Shown here in pieces: positions 1-8,432 of a stretch of DNA of 64,000 nucleotides. The first letter of the stretch is position 1. Every line of letters begins with the position of its first letter. The position numbers were made by a program, and so were the translations under genes. Source of the stretch: Coprousia sp963931435 (lineage in GTDB: Bacteria > Actinomycetota > Coriobacteriia > Coriobacteriales > Coriobacteriaceae); the NCBI GenBank assembly GCA_963931435.1, contig OZ007012.1, forward strand, positions 682,001 to 746,000. The letters are read 5' to 3'. The notes beneath the pieces are model-generated. The model searched no databases and was not told the DNA's origin. It saw nothing but the letters and a program-made list of their open reading frames with translations.

Positions 1-1577
1 ACGGCCACCTGCACATCGAGAGCTCCAACGTCCGCCCCGCGGAGTACGCCAGGATGGCGCTCGCCCGCGGCACCACCACGGCCATCGCCGACAGCCATGA
101 GATCGCCAACGTGGCGGGGCTCGCCGGCTTGGAGTTCATGATCGAGGACGCCCGCCGCGCCCCGCTGGCCATCAAGTTCATGATGCCCTCGTGCGTGCCG
201 GCGCTGCCCGACGAGCAGGCGGGCGCGACGATAACGGCGGCGGACATGCGCGCGTTCATGGCCGATCACCCCGGTGACATCTTCGGCTTGGGCGAGATGA
301 TGAACCTGCCGGGCGTCCTCGGGGCGGACGCCGAGACGCTCGCGCGCATCGACGCGGCGCGCGCCACCGCATCGGGCGCGGTCGACGGGCACGCGCCGCT
401 CGTGGCGGGTGCCGACCTCAATGCCTACGCCGCGGCCGGCATCATCGCCGACCACGAGTGCACCGACCCCGCCGAGGCGCTCGACAAGCTCTCGCGCGGC
501 ATGTTCATCATGCTGCGCGAGGGTACGTGCAGCCACGATCTCGCCGCCCTCGCGCCGCTCGTGCTGGACGATCCCGCCCGCGCGCGCCGCTGCTGCTTCG
601 CCACCGATGACCGCGCGCCCTCCGACGCCATCGCGCTGGGCATGATCGACAACGCGTGCCGCATGGCGGTGGAGGCGGGCATCGACGCGGTGCGCGCGAT
701 CGGCATGGCGACGGCGTCGACCGCCGAGTGCTTCGGGCTCGACCACGGCGTCGCCGACCAGCGGGAGCGCCGCGGCGCCGTGGCCCCGGGGCGCCGCGCC
801 GATCTGCTCCTGCTCGACGACCTGACGTTCGCGAAGCCGCCGCACCGGGTGTACGCGGCCGGCGAGCTCGTAGCCGAGGACGGGCGCTTCCTGGGCGCGG
901 TGGCGCCGGCGCCTGCGCACGTGGAGGCGCTGGAGCAGGCGCTGCGCGGCACCGTGAAGCTGCCCGCGCTCTCCGACGAGCTGTTCGACTACCCCTTCCG
1001 CCCGGGCGAGGCCGTGATCGACGTGGTGCCTGGCCAAGCCATCACCGGCTGCGCGCGGCCCGAGACGGCTGAGGGCCTGCGGCGCATCATGCTCATCGAG
1101 CGCCACGGACGCGGCGTCGCGGCCCAGCAGGCGGGCGCCGACGGCGACGGTCCGGCGGGCATGGGGCTCGTCGGCCGCCACATCGGCCGCGGATGGGTGC
1201 GCGGCTTCTCCATCGAGGGCGGCGCCATCGCCTCGACGGTGGGGCACGACTCGCACAACGTCTGCGTGGTGGGCGACAACCCGCGCGACATGCGGACGGC
1301 TGTGGAGGCGCTCGGCCAGGGTGGGTTCGTGCTCGCCCGGGGCGGCCGGGTGGTGGCGCGGCTCGATCTGCCGCTCGGCGGCCTCATGAGCGACCGCCCG
1401 GCCGAGGAGGTCGCCGAGGCGCACGACGCGTTCGTGCGCGCCGGGCGCGCGGCGGGTATCGAGCCGCCGCTCGACCCGGTGATGGGCATGATCTTCCTCC
1501 CGCTGCCGGTGATCCCGGCGCTGCGCATCCGCCCGGATGGCATGTTCGACACGGTGGCGTACGCCTACGCCGAGTAG
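1..1577 (+). CDS. ade: Adenine deaminase, 5' end cut by the window edge
   Basis: Deaminates adenine to hypoxanthine for purine salvage or use as nitrogen source; cytoplasmic metal-dependent amidohydrolase. The reading frame is open from base 3 and begins inside the metal-binding HLHIESS motif characteristic of the family, so only about the first 70-80 residues of a usual 570-600 residue protein are missing; about 524 residues remain. The C-terminal adenine deaminase domain is present and ends with the typical MGMIFLPLPVIPALRI and a short tail. The first in-window ATG at 54 is internal and not the start. It converges with the HAD phosphatase gene, 46 bases away, and I see no strong terminator between them. 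Identification is firm; the operon context upstream is outside the window. Confidence 0.93.
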   Translation, partial: GHLHIESSNVRPAEYARMALARGTTTAIADSHEIANVAGLAGLEFMIEDARRAPLAIKFMMPSCVPALPDEQAGATITAADMRAFMADHPGDIFGLGEMMNLPGVLGADAETLARIDAARATASGAVDGHAPLVAGADLNAYAAAGIIADHECTDPAEALDKLSRGMFIMLREGTCSHDLAALAPLVLDDPARARRCCFATDDRAPSDAIALGMIDNACRMAVEAGIDAVRAIGMATASTAECFGLDHGVADQRERRGAVAPGRRADLLLLDDLTFAKPPHRVYAAGELVAEDGRFLGAVAPAPAHVEALEQALRGTVKLPALSDELFDYPFRPGEAVIDVVPGQAITGCARPETAEGLRRIMLIERHGRGVAAQQAGADGDGPAGMGLVGRHIGRGWVRGFSIEGGAIASTVGHDSHNVCVVGDNPRDMRTAVEALGQGGFVLARGGRVVARLDLPLGGLMSDRPAEEVAEAHDAFVRAGRAAGIEPPLDPVMGMIFLPLPVIPALRIRPDGMFDTVAYAYAE

Positions 1578-1623
1578 CGCGCTGGCCATCGCCAGCTGAT
1601 CCGATGCCGCGATCCGGCGCCGG

Positions 1624-2526
1624 CTACTGGCCCGCGCGCCCCGCGAGCGCGTCGAGGATGAACCGCCCGACGCCGTCCTCGTCGTTGGACGCGCAGACGA
1701 CGTCGGCGGCCGCGCGCACCTCGGGCTCGGCGTTGGCCACGGCCACGCCCGTCCCGGCCGCCTCGATGAGGGGGATGTCGTTCAGGTTGTCGCCGAAGCC
1801 CAGGCTGTGCCCGCGCGGAATGCCCAGATGGTCGCAGAGCCACCCGAGCGCCGAGCCCTTGGAGGCGGCGGCATCCATGACCTCGATGTTCATGGGGTAG
1901 GAGCGCGTGACGTCGATGCCTTGGAGCCGCGCGAGGCCCGCGAGGACGGCGTCGCGGTCCGCCGGGTCGCGCCAGTAGACCGAGACGCGCTCCAGCGTGC
2001 GCACGCGCGCGAGCGTCTCGGGCGGCTGCTCGTCCACGGGCGTGCGGTTGTCGCGCATCGAGCGCGCGATGTAGGGGTCGCGGGCGAACTCGTCGATGCG
2101 CTCGAAAAGATCGCGCCTCAGGTAGCAGCGCCCGTCGGCGAAGATGTCGAACGTCACGTCGCGCCCCCGCGCGAGCTCCCAGACCTCGAGGGCGCGCGCC
2201 TTTGCGAGCGGCGCGACATGGAGCGTGCGCGCCCCCGCGATGCGCTCGGATGCCCGCGCGCCGGCGCCCAGCTGCGAGACGACGGCTCCGTTGGAGCTCA
2301 CGACGAACCGGGTGGCGGGGTGCTCGATCAGCTCAGGTGCCATGCCCGTGAGCGGCCGTCCCGAGCACGGCACGAAAGAACCGCCCGCCGCGGCCAGCGC
2401 ATCGAGCGCACGGCGGTTGAGGTCGCCCACCGTCTTGCGCGAGGTGAGGAACGTCCCGTCCAGATCCGAGAACACGATCGGGGCGTCGGCGCCTTCGGCG
2501 GCGCCCCGCGCAAGGGGCTCGTCCAT
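1624..2526 (-). CDS. Cof-type HAD-IIB family phosphatase
   Basis: A 300-residue haloacid-dehalogenase-type phosphatase, expected to hydrolyse small phosphorylated metabolites in the cytoplasm; the substrate cannot be read from sequence. Motif I is SDLDGTF with the two catalytic aspartates at D21 and D23, and motif IV is GFGDNLNDIPLI near residue 250. The large middle insertion between them is the IIB-type cap. GGAGG lies 6 bases before the ATG. The gene starts 12 bases after the citrate synthase stop, so it is the last gene of a leftward ACT-gltA-HAD operon. A housecleaning or sugar-phosphate phosphatase role is likely but unproven. Confidence 0.85.
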   Translation of the reverse strand: MDEPLARGAAEGADAPIVFSDLDGTFLTSRKTVGDLNRRALDALAAAGGSFVPCSGRPLTGMAPELIEHPATRFVVSSNGAVVSQLGAGARASERIAGARTLHVAPLAKARALEVWELARGRDVTFDIFADGRCYLRRDLFERIDEFARDPYIARSMRDNRTPVDEQPPETLARVRTLERVSVYWRDPADRDAVLAGLARLQGIDVTRSYPMNIEVMDAAASKGSALGWLCDHLGIPRGHSLGFGDNLNDIPLIEAAGTGVAVANAEPEVRAAADVVCASNDEDGVGRFILDALAGRAGQ

Positions 2527-2538
2527 CTCCCGCCTCCG

Positions 2539-3969
2539 CTACGCGCGCTCGGCGAGCGGACGGTAGGGATGCGACTCCATCACGCTCACGTAGGCGGGGC
2601 GGATGATGCGGTTGGCGCCGTAGAGCTCCTCCATGCGGTGCGCGGCCCAGCCCGCCATGCGCGCCACGGCGAACAGCGGCGTGTAGAGGTCCTCCGGCAC
2701 CCCCAGCATGCTGTAGATGAAGCCGGTGTAGAGGTCGATGTTGGCGCAGATGGGTTTCTCGGTGCCGCGCACGTCGCGCATCACCTGCGGCGCCAGGCGC
2801 TCGATGCGCTCGATGAGGTGGAACTCCTCGCCCAGGCCCTTGGCCTCAGCGAGCCGGGCGGCGTAGCGCCGGCAGAGCTTGGCGCGCGGGTCCGAGAGGG
2901 TGTAGACCGCGTGCCCCATGCCGTAGATGAGACCCGATCCGTCGAACGCCTCGCGGTTCAGGATCTTCATGAGGTAGCCGGCGACCTCGCCGTCGTCGTC
3001 CCAGCGGCGCACGTGGGCGCGGATGTCGGCGTGCATGGCCATGACCTTCGAGTTGGCCCCGCCGTGGCGCGGCCCCTTGAGCGAGCCGATGGCCGCGGCA
3101 TAGGCCGAGTACGCATCGGTCGCCGAGCTCGAGAGCACGCGGCAGGCGAAGGTCGAGTTGTTGCCGCCGCCGTGCTCGGCGTGGAGCATGAGCATGACGT
3201 CGAGCAGCATCGCCTCGTCGCGCGAGAAATCGTCGCTCTCGCGGAGCACCTGGAGGATGGTCTCGGCCATGCTGTAGCTCGGGTCGGGGAGCGGGATGTG
3301 CGCCCGGCGCCCCTCGAGCTCGGCGCGGCGCGAGGTGTGGGCGATGGCGGCGATGCGCGGCAGCCGCGCCAGCAGCGAGAGGGCCACGTCCACCTCGTGC
3401 GCCGGCTCGATGGAGTCGGGCGTCTCGTCGAAGGCGTAGAGCAGCAGCACCGCGCGCGCGAGCACGTTCATGATGCTCTTCGACTTGGTGGTGATGGGGA
3501 ACTCGCTCAGGTAGTCGTCGGGCAGCAGGCGCCGCTTGCCGATGAGCCCGCGCAGGGCGGCCAGCTCGTCGGCGCGGGGCAGCTCGCCGGTGAGCAGCAG
3601 GAACACCATCTCCTCGTAGCCGAACCGCCCCTCGTCGTGGGCGCCGGCCACCAGGTCCTCGACGTCGTAGCCGTAGATGGTCAGCTTGCCCTCATCGGGG
3701 ATGATCGTGCCGTCCGCCTCCTTGCGGTAGCCGTGCACGTCCGATATCCGGGTGAGGCCCGCCACCACGCCCGTGCCGTTGGCGTTGCGCAGGCCGCGCT
3801 TCACGTCGTGCGCGCGGAACAGCGCGTTGTCGTAGGGCACCATGACGGCGCCCGCGTACAGGCGCTTGGTCGCGGGGGTGATCCGGCGCACTTCGCCGTA
3901 GTCGACCGTGTCGCGGTCGAGGATGCTGGGATGGTGGTCGAGCATGATCTCGGTCATGGCGTTGGACAC
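2539..3969 (-). CDS. gltA: Citrate synthase
   Basis: Condenses acetyl-CoA and oxaloacetate to citrate, the entry step of the TCA cycle, here probably serving glutamate synthesis in an anaerobe. Family landmarks are visible in order: HGGGNNSTF, the GSLKGPRHGGANSKV active-site histidine segment, GMGHAVYTLSDPRA and the ANIDLYTGF segment with the catalytic Asp/Arg region. I chose the GTG at 3969 because GGAGG lies 5 bases before it; a TTG further upstream falls inside that Shine-Dalgarno and an ATG at 3957 is 17 bases away. This gives 476 residues, longer than the roughly 370-430 of many homologues, the extra length being N-terminal. Preceded by the ACT gene (39-base gap) and followed by the HAD gene. 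A 2-methylcitrate synthase activity cannot be excluded. Confidence 0.9.
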   Translation of the reverse strand: MSNAMTEIMLDHHPSILDRDTVDYGEVRRITPATKRLYAGAVMVPYDNALFRAHDVKRGLRNANGTGVVAGLTRISDVHGYRKEADGTIIPDEGKLTIYGYDVEDLVAGAHDEGRFGYEEMVFLLLTGELPRADELAALRGLIGKRRLLPDDYLSEFPITTKSKSIMNVLARAVLLLYAFDETPDSIEPAHEVDVALSLLARLPRIAAIAHTSRRAELEGRRAHIPLPDPSYSMAETILQVLRESDDFSRDEAMLLDVMLMLHAEHGGGNNSTFACRVLSSSATDAYSAYAAAIGSLKGPRHGGANSKVMAMHADIRAHVRRWDDDGEVAGYLMKILNREAFDGSGLIYGMGHAVYTLSDPRAKLCRRYAARLAEAKGLGEEFHLIERIERLAPQVMRDVRGTEKPICANIDLYTGFIYSMLGVPEDLYTPLFAVARMAGWAAHRMEELYGANRIIRPAYVSVMESHPYRPLAERA

Positions 3970-4008
3970 GGCTGCCTCCAATCTGGGATGCCCGCGCGCG
4001 CGGGCGCT

Positions 4009-4296
4009 CTACAGGCGGTACATGAAGTCGAAGACCTCCTCGCGCTGGACCTGCACCTCGACGCCGATCTCGGATCCCGCGCCGGAGAGCGCCTCCTGCA
4101 GCTCCGTGAAGCCAAGCGTGGAGGCGGCCATGTCGGCGATCATGGTCATGGTGAAGATGTCGTCCACGACGCTCTGCGTGATGTCGCGGATGTCGACCGA
4201 GGCATCGGCCAGCACGCTCGTGATGGCGGCCAGGATGCCGGGGCGGTTCTTGCCGAGCACGGTGATGACGATGCGGTTCGCGGCGGTATCGGCCAT
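4009..4296 (-). CDS. ACT domain protein, UPF0237 type
   Basis: A 95-residue protein consisting of a single ACT-like ligand-binding fold, beginning with IVITVLGKNRPGILAAITSV, the usual start of UPF0237 and GcvR-like regulators. These small cytoplasmic proteins are thought to sense amino acids or other small ligands; no target is known for this one. AAAGGG lies 6 bases upstream of the ATG. It is the first gene of the leftward group with citrate synthase and a HAD phosphatase, so a link to citrate or glutamate metabolism is possible but inferred. In many Firmicutes and Actinobacteria the neighbour of this family is instead a UPF0210 protein, which is absent here. Confidence 0.85.
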   Translation of the reverse strand: MADTAANRIVITVLGKNRPGILAAITSVLADASVDIRDITQSVVDDIFTMTMIADMAASTLGFTELQEALSGAGSEIGVEVQVQREEVFDFMYRL

Positions 4297-4466
4297 GGGA
4301 GCCCTTTCTATCGGTTTCGGTAGAGTGTTTCCATTGTATGCGCCCGCGTGCGGGCGCGTGCCATCTCTCCACAGCCGTTACACGCGGGCAACACCGCGCC
4401 CCGTGGTGCTTTTGTGGGGCGGGCCGCGCCCGGGGCGCCTGTGGTATCCTAGGTAAGTTGTGTTCT

Positions 4467-4517
4467 GCCTTGGTCGGAAACCAAGGCGCCTTGACCGTCC
4501 TGGTCGGAAACCAGGAC
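4467..4517 (+). promoter_or_regulatory. Two tandem identical-loop hairpins in the rpmE leader
   Basis: Two consecutive 8-bp perfect stems, GCCTTGGT/ACCAAGGC (4467-4474 with 4480-4487) and GTCCTGGT/ACCAGGAC (4497-4504 with 4510-4517), carry the same pentaloop CGGAA and the same loop-proximal TGGT/ACCA pairs. The outer base pairs differ in a compensated way, so the structure rather than the sequence is kept. They sit 22 bases before the rpmE ATG, just upstream of its AAGGAG. Ribosomal leaders for L31 are known in Actinobacteria, and I recall a Coriobacteria-specific class; this fits an autoregulatory L31-binding leader. A TATCCT at 4445-4450 could be the -10. Confidence 0.7.
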
Positions 4518-4538
4518 ACGGAGTAAGGAGTCCCTGCT

Positions 4539-4970
4539 ATGAAACCTGGAATCCATCCTGAGTACATGGAGTGCACGGTGCGCTGCTCCTGCGGCAACAC
4601 CTTCGTGACGCGCTCCACGGTGCCCGAGATCCGCGTCGAGCTCTGCAACGAGTGCCACCCGTTCTACACCGGCCAGCAGAAGTTCGTCGATACCGGCGGA
4701 CGCGTCCAGCGCTTCGCCGACAAGTTCGGTGGCGCCGCCCAGGCCGCCCTCGAGCGCGAGGCCGCCAAGAAGGCCGAGCGCCAGAAGGCCGCCGAGGAGG
4801 CCGCTGCCAAGAAGGCCGCCGAGCGCGAGAAGAAGGCCGCCGAGAAGGCCAAGCGCGCCGAGAAGTACGCCGCCGAGGCCGCCAAGAAGGCCGAGGAGGA
4901 GGCCGCCAAGGCTTCTGCGGAGGAGGCCGCTCCGGCCGAGGCTTCCGCCGAGGAGGCTGCCGCCGAGTAG
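4539..4970 (+). CDS. rpmE: 50S ribosomal protein L31 with long Lys/Ala/Glu-rich C-terminal tail
   Basis: Large-subunit ribosomal protein of the bridge between subunits. Residues 1-70 are a standard zinc-binding L31: it starts MKPGIHPEYMECTV and keeps all four cysteines, CSC near 16-18 and CNEC near 37-40, so it is the zinc (C+) form. L31 is normally 65-90 residues; here a tail of about 70 residues made almost only of Ala, Lys and Glu runs to residue 143 and is predicted to be a highly charged helix turning acidic at the end. AAGGAG lies 8 bases before the ATG. Expression is likely controlled by the two hairpins just upstream, and a strong terminator follows, so the gene is monocistronic. Confidence 0.95.
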   Translation: MKPGIHPEYMECTVRCSCGNTFVTRSTVPEIRVELCNECHPFYTGQQKFVDTGGRVQRFADKFGGAAQAALEREAAKKAERQKAAEEAAAKKAAEREKKAAEKAKRAEKYAAEAAKKAEEEAAKASAEEAAPAEASAEEAAAE

Positions 4971-4994
4971 CCCGTCCGTATCGAGCGAGCTCGC

Positions 4995-5027
4995 GCCCCG
5001 CACCCGTACTGGTGCGGGGCGTTTTTT
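4995..5027 (+). terminator. Rho-independent terminator of rpmE
   Basis: A perfect 10-bp stem GCCCCGCACC/GGTGCGGGGC with a 6-base loop is followed by G and six T. Confidence 0.93.
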
Positions 5028-5752
5028 GTAGACGGCCGATTCGGCGCGGCGGGTGCGGCCGCCTGTTCCCGGCCCGTCCACCGCCTGCGGGCTTCGGTGG
5101 CCAGCCGCAGCGCGGCGACCGCGGCACCGCGGCCCGTCGTTGGCGCGCTTTGGTGCCCCAGGCGGGCCCGGCGCGGTGTTACGTGCCAAGCCGCGGCAGT
5201 CGCAGTCCCCGCACCGGTTCCGTCGCACTTTCCCTTATCTATCTGCACATTCTGCATACATCAGGCAAAATGGCAAAGATTAATAGACGGTAAGCTGCAA
5301 TTTGTCAAGAGAAAACGGCCAAAGAGACACCGTAGACCGTTCATCGAAAACAAGCGGATTTTACTTTACACTGCAAAAACAATGTTTACGCAGGAAAACG
5401 GCAGTTGGACGCCGTCGTCTTCACATACCGTTCACAGAATTGCGCAATCTGCGCGCGTCTGAAAACGTAGAATTTTAGAAACGAGGGCCGAGATGTGCCA
5501 AGGTGATTCCGTTCACGCATCCAAGTGCGGAAAAGCCAGCAAAATGGCAGGACGCATCGACCCCGGGGAGACGCTCCCGCCCATGCGCAGGCTGCGTAAA
5601 AAAGGTCTACGTTTCTAGGCGGGGGGGTTTGCCGAAGCAAGCGAGGCGCACGCGAACATCGCGGCTCGCGCCGCAACCTTCGCAGGGGGTCCGGCGTTGC
5701 GCTCGCTTCGGGATAGCGCAGGAACGCGAGGCAACAGGAAGGAGATGGAAGT
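5028..5752. promoter_or_regulatory. 725-base non-coding region before the PTS operon
   Basis: No convincing gene on either strand. The first 190 bases are GC-rich like the neighbours; from about 5220 to 5500 the base composition falls sharply to AT-rich, the usual look of an intact promoter/regulatory region here. It holds a perfect 10-bp palindrome ATTGCGCAAT at 5439-5448, inside a longer near-palindrome CAGA...CTG, and a TTCACATACCGTTCACAG direct repeat just before it. The PTS IIA gene has a GGAAGGAG-type Shine-Dalgarno at the right end. I infer that this segment carries the promoter and an operator for the sugar-responsive PTS operon; the regulator is not adjacent. Confidence 0.45.
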
Positions 5753-6085
5753 ATGGCTGAAGAGGAAACCAGCATGGAGATGATCTCGTTCGGTATCGTC
5801 GCCTCGGCCGGCGCGGCGCGCAGCCTCGCCATGGAGGCTATCAAGACGGCGCGCGAGGGGGATATCGCTGCCGCTCGCGAGATGCTTGCCGAGTCGCGCA
5901 AAGCGGGCCTCGAGGCGCACGACGAGCAGACCAAGCTGCTGTCGCGCGAGGCCGGTGGCGACCACGTCACCGTCGACGTGCTGCTCGTGCACTCGCAGGA
6001 TCACCTTATGACCGCGATGCTCTGCCAGGACCTGGCAGAAGAGATGATCAACCTCTACGAGATGGTTGAGACCCAGTCGAAGTAG
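5753..6085 (+). CDS. PTS lactose/cellobiose-type EIIA component
   Basis: A 110-residue soluble phosphocarrier that accepts phosphate from HPr and passes it to IIB. The phosphorylated histidine is H80 in LLVHSQDHLMTAM, with D83 placed as the trimer-centre metal aspartate of this helical-bundle family. Length and motif match the LacF/CelC/ChbA group. It is the first gene of IIA-IIB-membrane protein-IIC-glycosidase, all same strand with gaps of 16-181 bases. The 6-phospho-beta-glucosidase at the end points to a beta-glucoside such as cellobiose rather than lactose. A strong GGAAGGAG lies upstream of the ATG. Confidence 0.93.
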   Translation: MAEEETSMEMISFGIVASAGAARSLAMEAIKTAREGDIAAAREMLAESRKAGLEAHDEQTKLLSREAGGDHVTVDVLLVHSQDHLMTAMLCQDLAEEMINLYEMVETQSK

Positions 6086-6130
6086 CCCACGCCATTGGCT
6101 GCCGACGGGTAGGAAAAGGAGGAGTTACCC

Positions 6131-6430
6131 ATGAAAGTTCTTCTTGTATGCGCTGCGGGCATGTCCACCAGCATGCTGATGAAGAAGATGGAGGACTACG
6201 CCAAGGACAACAACATCGACCTCACGATCGATGCCATGAGCGTTGACGCCATGAAGAACCCCAAGGATGCCGGCTATGAGTGCGTCCTCATGGGGCCGCA
6301 GGTCTCGTACCTCAAGGCCAAGGTCGAGAAGAGGGCCCAGGGCCTGCCGGTCGACGTTATCCCGATAGCCAACTACGGCCGTCAGAACTGCCCCGCCATC
6401 GTCGAGCAGATCCAGGGCCTGATCGGCTAA
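6131..6430 (+). CDS. PTS lactose/cellobiose-type EIIB component
   Basis: A 99-residue cytoplasmic phosphotransfer protein. The phosphocysteine is C7 in the P-loop KVLLVCAAGMSTSML, exactly the cellobiose/chitobiose IIB signature, followed by a Rossmann-like fold ending PVDVIPIANYGRQNCP. It takes phosphate from the IIA encoded 45 bases upstream and gives it to the sugar carried by IIC. AAAGGAGG-like Shine-Dalgarno 8 bases before ATG. Substrate is inferred from the linked glycosidase. Confidence 0.93.
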   Translation: MKVLLVCAAGMSTSMLMKKMEDYAKDNNIDLTIDAMSVDAMKNPKDAGYECVLMGPQVSYLKAKVEKRAQGLPVDVIPIANYGRQNCPAIVEQIQGLIG

Positions 6431-6476
6431 GGGCAGCGTGGGCCTTCGTACGGTGTAGACGACGGAAAGGGACAAC

Positions 6477-7046
6477 GTGTCTAAGAAACAGGAGCGGAAG
6501 AAGCGTCGCGCGCGCGTCGCACAGAGCGGTGCCGCGCGGAGCGCGCGCCTGCAGGGGCACGCGGAGCACGCCAACGAGCGCTATCGCAGCGAGTACATCG
6601 TTCGCGGCGCCCGTTCCAACCGGTTCATGCTCGTGCGCTACCTCTCGGCGCTGATCTTCTTCCTCAACATCTCCTGGCTCACGATCTTGTTCGTCGCGCG
6701 CTCGTGGGGAATCGTGGTTCCGCTCGTCGGCTTCGCGGCGTCTGGCGTTGCGCTCATCGAGTGCATGGTCAGCGTCTCGCGCGACCGCGAGCGACTCAAG
6801 TACGCCGAGGTGCTCTATCCCGCCTCAGCGGGGATGTACGCGCTCGCCGCCGTGATCACCCTCGTTGCTGACAAGGACCTCATCTTCCCGTTCCTCTCCG
6901 AGGGCATCTACGGTGTTGCCCTGTGCGTCTTCTGCATCGCTGTGGAAGCCATCGTGTATCGGCGCCTCTGGAAGATCCGCCACCACACGGACAAGCGCTA
7001 CGCGCGCTATGCCCAGGTTTCCGCAGACGCAACACAATCATCCTGA
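6477..7046 (+). CDS. Unknown four-helix membrane protein inside PTS operon
   Basis: I do not recognise this family. The GTG start is preceded by GGAAAGGGA at good spacing. The 189-residue product has a very basic soluble N-terminus (KKQERKKRRARV at residues 3-14), then four hydrophobic segments at about 57-75, 78-97, 118-137 and 141-160, and a basic, polar tail. The basic ends suggest both termini are cytoplasmic. It lies between IIB and IIC with gaps of 46 and 16 bases, so it is certainly co-transcribed with the PTS. It has no PTS motif, no cysteine pair and no signal peptide. A role as accessory subunit or regulator of the permease is a guess from position only. Confidence 0.7.
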   Translation: MSKKQERKKRRARVAQSGAARSARLQGHAEHANERYRSEYIVRGARSNRFMLVRYLSALIFFLNISWLTILFVARSWGIVVPLVGFAASGVALIECMVSVSRDRERLKYAEVLYPASAGMYALAAVITLVADKDLIFPFLSEGIYGVALCVFCIAVEAIVYRRLWKIRHHTDKRYARYAQVSADATQSS

Positions 7047-7062
7047 AAGGATGTGAACAGCT

Positions 7063-8412
7063 TTGTTTGAATTACTTGAGAAGTACCTGATGGGCCCGAT
7101 GTCCAAGCTGGCTCAGTTCCGCATGGTCCGCGCCATCACCCAGGCCGGTATGTCCACGATCGGCATCACTATCATCGGTTCGATGTTCCTCGTCGTGAAC
7201 GTCCTGCCGCAGGCCTTCCCGGCGCTGAGACCCATCTGGGCGGTTTCCTTCGACCAGATCACCAACATCTACATGCTGGCCAACTACGCCACGATCAGCT
7301 CGATGGCCATCTACTTCCTCGTTGCGGTCGCGTTTGAGTACGCGAACATCCTCGCCGAGGAGGACGAGATCGCCGTCAAGCCGCTCAACGCCGTCCAGCT
7401 CGCCATCTTCTCGTTCCTGATGCTCGTTCCGCAGCTCGGCATCGTTGACGGCGTCATCGCGCTCCTGAACGACCCCGAGGCCGCCCTCATCAACGGCCTC
7501 TCCGTGGGCACCGGCACCCTCGCGCGCTTCGGCTCCTCGGCGCTCTTCGTGACCTTCATCGTCGCGTGGTACTCCGTGCGCATCTACGCCATCTGCGTCC
7601 AGAAGCATATCGTCATCAAGCTTCCCGACGTCGTGCCCGCCGGCGTGATGAACTCCTTCACCTCGCTCGTGCCGGCCTTCTTCGTGGCGGTCGTCAACAT
7701 GCTCATCCAGGGCATCCTGCTTGCCCTCGGTACGAACATCTTCGACGTCATCGCCATCCCCTTCGGCTTCATCACCTACATCTGCAACACGCTGCCCGGT
7801 CTGATCGTCATCGTGCTCCTCATCCACCTGCTCTGGTCGGTGGGTATCCACGGCGCCTCGATCATCGGCTCCTTCTATAGCGCGATCTCGCTCGCGAACC
7901 TCGCCGAGAACGCCGCCGGTGGCCATATGTTCCTCGCCGGCGACCCGTTCAACCCGTTCGTGTACGCCGGTGGTTCGGGCGCTACGCTCGGCCTCGCCTT
8001 CATGCTCTGCTTCCTGGCTAAGTCCGAGCAGCTCAAGGCCATCGGTAAGGCCGAGATCGTCCCGGCTCTCTTCAACATCAACGAGCCCATCCTCTTCGGT
8101 CTGCCGATCGTGTACAACCCCAACTTGATCATCCCGTTCGTCGCCGCGCCGACCGCCTGCGTCATCCTGGCTTACTTCGAGTTCCAGGTCGGCCTCATCC
8201 CGCCCATCATCGCGAGCGCCCCGTGGTGCACCCCCGGCCCGCTGAACGCGTTTTTGGGCACCGGCGGAAGCCTCATGTCTGCCGCCATGTCCGTCGTGAA
8301 CATCCTGGTCGCCGCTGCGATCTGGTTCCCGTTCTTTAAGCATTACGACAACAAGCTCTACGGCGAGGAGCAGGCCAAGCTCGCTGCCGAGCTCGAGGCT
8401 GCCGAGGCTTAA
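7063..8412 (+). CDS. PTS lactose/cellobiose-type EIIC permease
   Basis: Membrane permease that brings the sugar in while it is phosphorylated by IIB. The 449-residue product has about ten hydrophobic segments and the family hallmarks LFNINEPILFGLPIVYNP near residue 340 and a SIxGS-like region. I use the TTG at 7063 because GAAAGGATG sits about 9 bases before it and the N-terminus then reads MFELLEKYLMGPMSKLAQ, as in close homologues. It follows the unknown membrane protein by 16 bases. A structured 100-base segment separates it from the glycosidase gene, so the downstream gene may be expressed at a different level. Confidence 0.92.
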   Translation: MFELLEKYLMGPMSKLAQFRMVRAITQAGMSTIGITIIGSMFLVVNVLPQAFPALRPIWAVSFDQITNIYMLANYATISSMAIYFLVAVAFEYANILAEEDEIAVKPLNAVQLAIFSFLMLVPQLGIVDGVIALLNDPEAALINGLSVGTGTLARFGSSALFVTFIVAWYSVRIYAICVQKHIVIKLPDVVPAGVMNSFTSLVPAFFVAVVNMLIQGILLALGTNIFDVIAIPFGFITYICNTLPGLIVIVLLIHLLWSVGIHGASIIGSFYSAISLANLAENAAGGHMFLAGDPFNPFVYAGGSGATLGLAFMLCFLAKSEQLKAIGKAEIVPALFNINEPILFGLPIVYNPNLIIPFVAAPTACVILAYFEFQVGLIPPIIASAPWCTPGPLNAFLGTGGSLMSAAMSVVNILVAAAIWFPFFKHYDNKLYGEEQAKLAAELEAAEA

Positions 8413-8432
8413 ATCGAGACTCCCTGCTAGCT

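Noticed and set aside
1807..4323. Long rightward open frame opposite citrate synthase and the HAD gene
   Set aside because: Antisense shadow of high-GC genes; composition is His/Arg/Val-rich nonsense with no domain, while the leftward genes have clear motifs.
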